DNA of 5,933 bases from Zoogloea sp. (lineage in GTDB: Bacteria > Pseudomonadota > Gammaproteobacteria > Burkholderiales > Rhodocyclaceae). Positions 5,568-5,933 of this stretch are shown one piece after another. The notes beneath the pieces were generated by a model. That model was not told where the DNA came from. It did not search any database and was given only the letters and a program-made list of their open reading frames with translations. Each line of letters opens with the position of its first letter. The stretch's first letter is position 1. The stretch spans positions 1 to 5,933 of the forward strand of contig JAEUNV010000686.1 in the NCBI GenBank assembly GCA_016790385.1, written 5' to 3'. The position numbers and the translations under genes were made by a program.

Positions 5568-5933
5568 ATGCCTGTCCTGCTTTCCCCTCCCGTTGCTACA
5601 TCCTTGCTGCCAGTGTCCGGCGTGCGCCTCGGTGTTACCGAGGCGGCCATCCGAAAGCTGAATCGCAAGGATCTCACCCTGATTGAACTGGCCCCGGGAA
5701 CTCGTGTGGCGGGTGTGTTTACCCAAAACCGCTTTTGCGCAGCACCTGTCCAGGTGTGCAAGGCGCACCTGTCTGAAGGCAGCGTGCGTGCTCTGGTTAT
5801 CAATACCGGTGTCGCAAACGCCGGTACGGGCGAGCAGGGCCTCGCCACGGCGCGTGCGAGTTGTGAGGCTGTCGCGGCTTTGCTGGGCGTTCAGGCGAAT
5901 CAGGTCTTGCCGTTTTCGACGGGGGTGATTCTT
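5568..5933 (+). CDS. argJ: ArgJ, glutamate N-acetyltransferase / ornithine acetyltransferase, N-terminal part (partial)
   Basis: The first 122 codons of ArgJ, cut by the window end. ArgJ moves the acetyl group from N-acetylornithine to glutamate, recycling acetyl in the arginine pathway in the cytoplasm; some members also use acetyl-CoA to make N-acetylglutamate. Recognisable family segments are [55 protein letters not shown] and FSTGVI. T118-G119 in the last one correspond to the family's oxyanion-hole Thr-Gly. The self-cleavage site with its catalytic Thr lies further downstream, outside the window. Many ArgJ sequences have NTGNANAGTG; here the fourth residue is Val (V82), which looks like a tolerated variant. 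The start is supported by TGGAG (5556-5560) 7 bases before the ATG at 5568, and by the fit to the family N-terminus. argJ close downstream of secA is a familiar betaproteobacterial arrangement. Confidence 0.95.
   Translation, partial: MPVLLSPPVATSLLPVSGVRLGVTEAAIRKLNRKDLTLIELAPGTRVAGVFTQNRFCAAPVQVCKAHLSEGSVRALVINTGVANAGTGEQGLATARASCEAVAALLGVQANQVLPFSTGVIL

Noticed and set aside
5492..5686. Arginine-rich small frame as a leader peptide controlling argJ by attenuation
   Set aside because: Several Arg codons occur early, but there is no ribosome site, the frame runs on into argJ out of phase, and Arg-rich frames are common in GC-rich DNA.
4262..5848. Long open frame of 528 codons on the - strand across the second permease and argJ
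   Set aside because: It is antisense to two well-recognised genes, its translation is rich in His, Arg and Gln with no membrane or domain signature, and open antisense frames are common in GC-rich coding DNA.

Overview
This window looks like chromosomal DNA of a high-GC betaproteobacterium, most likely of the Rhodocyclales type (Azoarcus/Thauera/Zoogloea relatives). The grounds are the SecA tail with a zinc-binding SecB-interaction motif, the ArgJ N-terminus, an HDOD-GAF signalling protein, and a PEP-CTERM exosortase substrate behind a sigma-54 type promoter. The genus-level guess is inference from memory; no search was run. All recognised genes are on the + strand.

Layout: (1) 1-150, the last 49 codons of secA, followed by a GC-rich hairpin. 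(2) 254-1678, an HDOD domain with degenerate HD residues joined to a C-terminal GAF-like domain. (3) 1679-1949, a regulatory intergenic region with a strong match to a -24/-12 sigma-54 promoter (1886-1901) and, 80-170 bp upstream of it, inverted and direct repeats placed where an enhancer-binding protein would sit. (4) 1950-2828, a secreted, cysteine-free PEP-CTERM protein, followed by two tandem GNRA-loop hairpins; the second is a textbook intrinsic terminator. (5) 2932-4239 and 4253-5470, two tandem, mutually related MacB/LolC/FtsX-type ABC permeases with no ATPase gene in the window. (6) 5568 to the window end, the first 122 codons of argJ (arginine biosynthesis), preceded by a strong hairpin.

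How the parts fit: secA and argJ are, from general knowledge, close neighbours in many betaproteobacteria, so the roughly 5.4 kb between them reads as an accessory block of three separate transcription units (HDOD-GAF; PEP-CTERM; permease pair). The PEP-CTERM protein would be exported by Sec, processed by an exosortase encoded elsewhere, and delivered to the envelope or exopolysaccharide. Its promoter fits the known control of PEP-CTERM genes by RpoN with the PrsK/PrsR two-component system. The permease pair probably moves or extracts an envelope substrate such as a lipid, lipoprotein or peptide, but needs an ATPase encoded outside the window. No mobile element, CRISPR array, tRNA or rRNA was seen.
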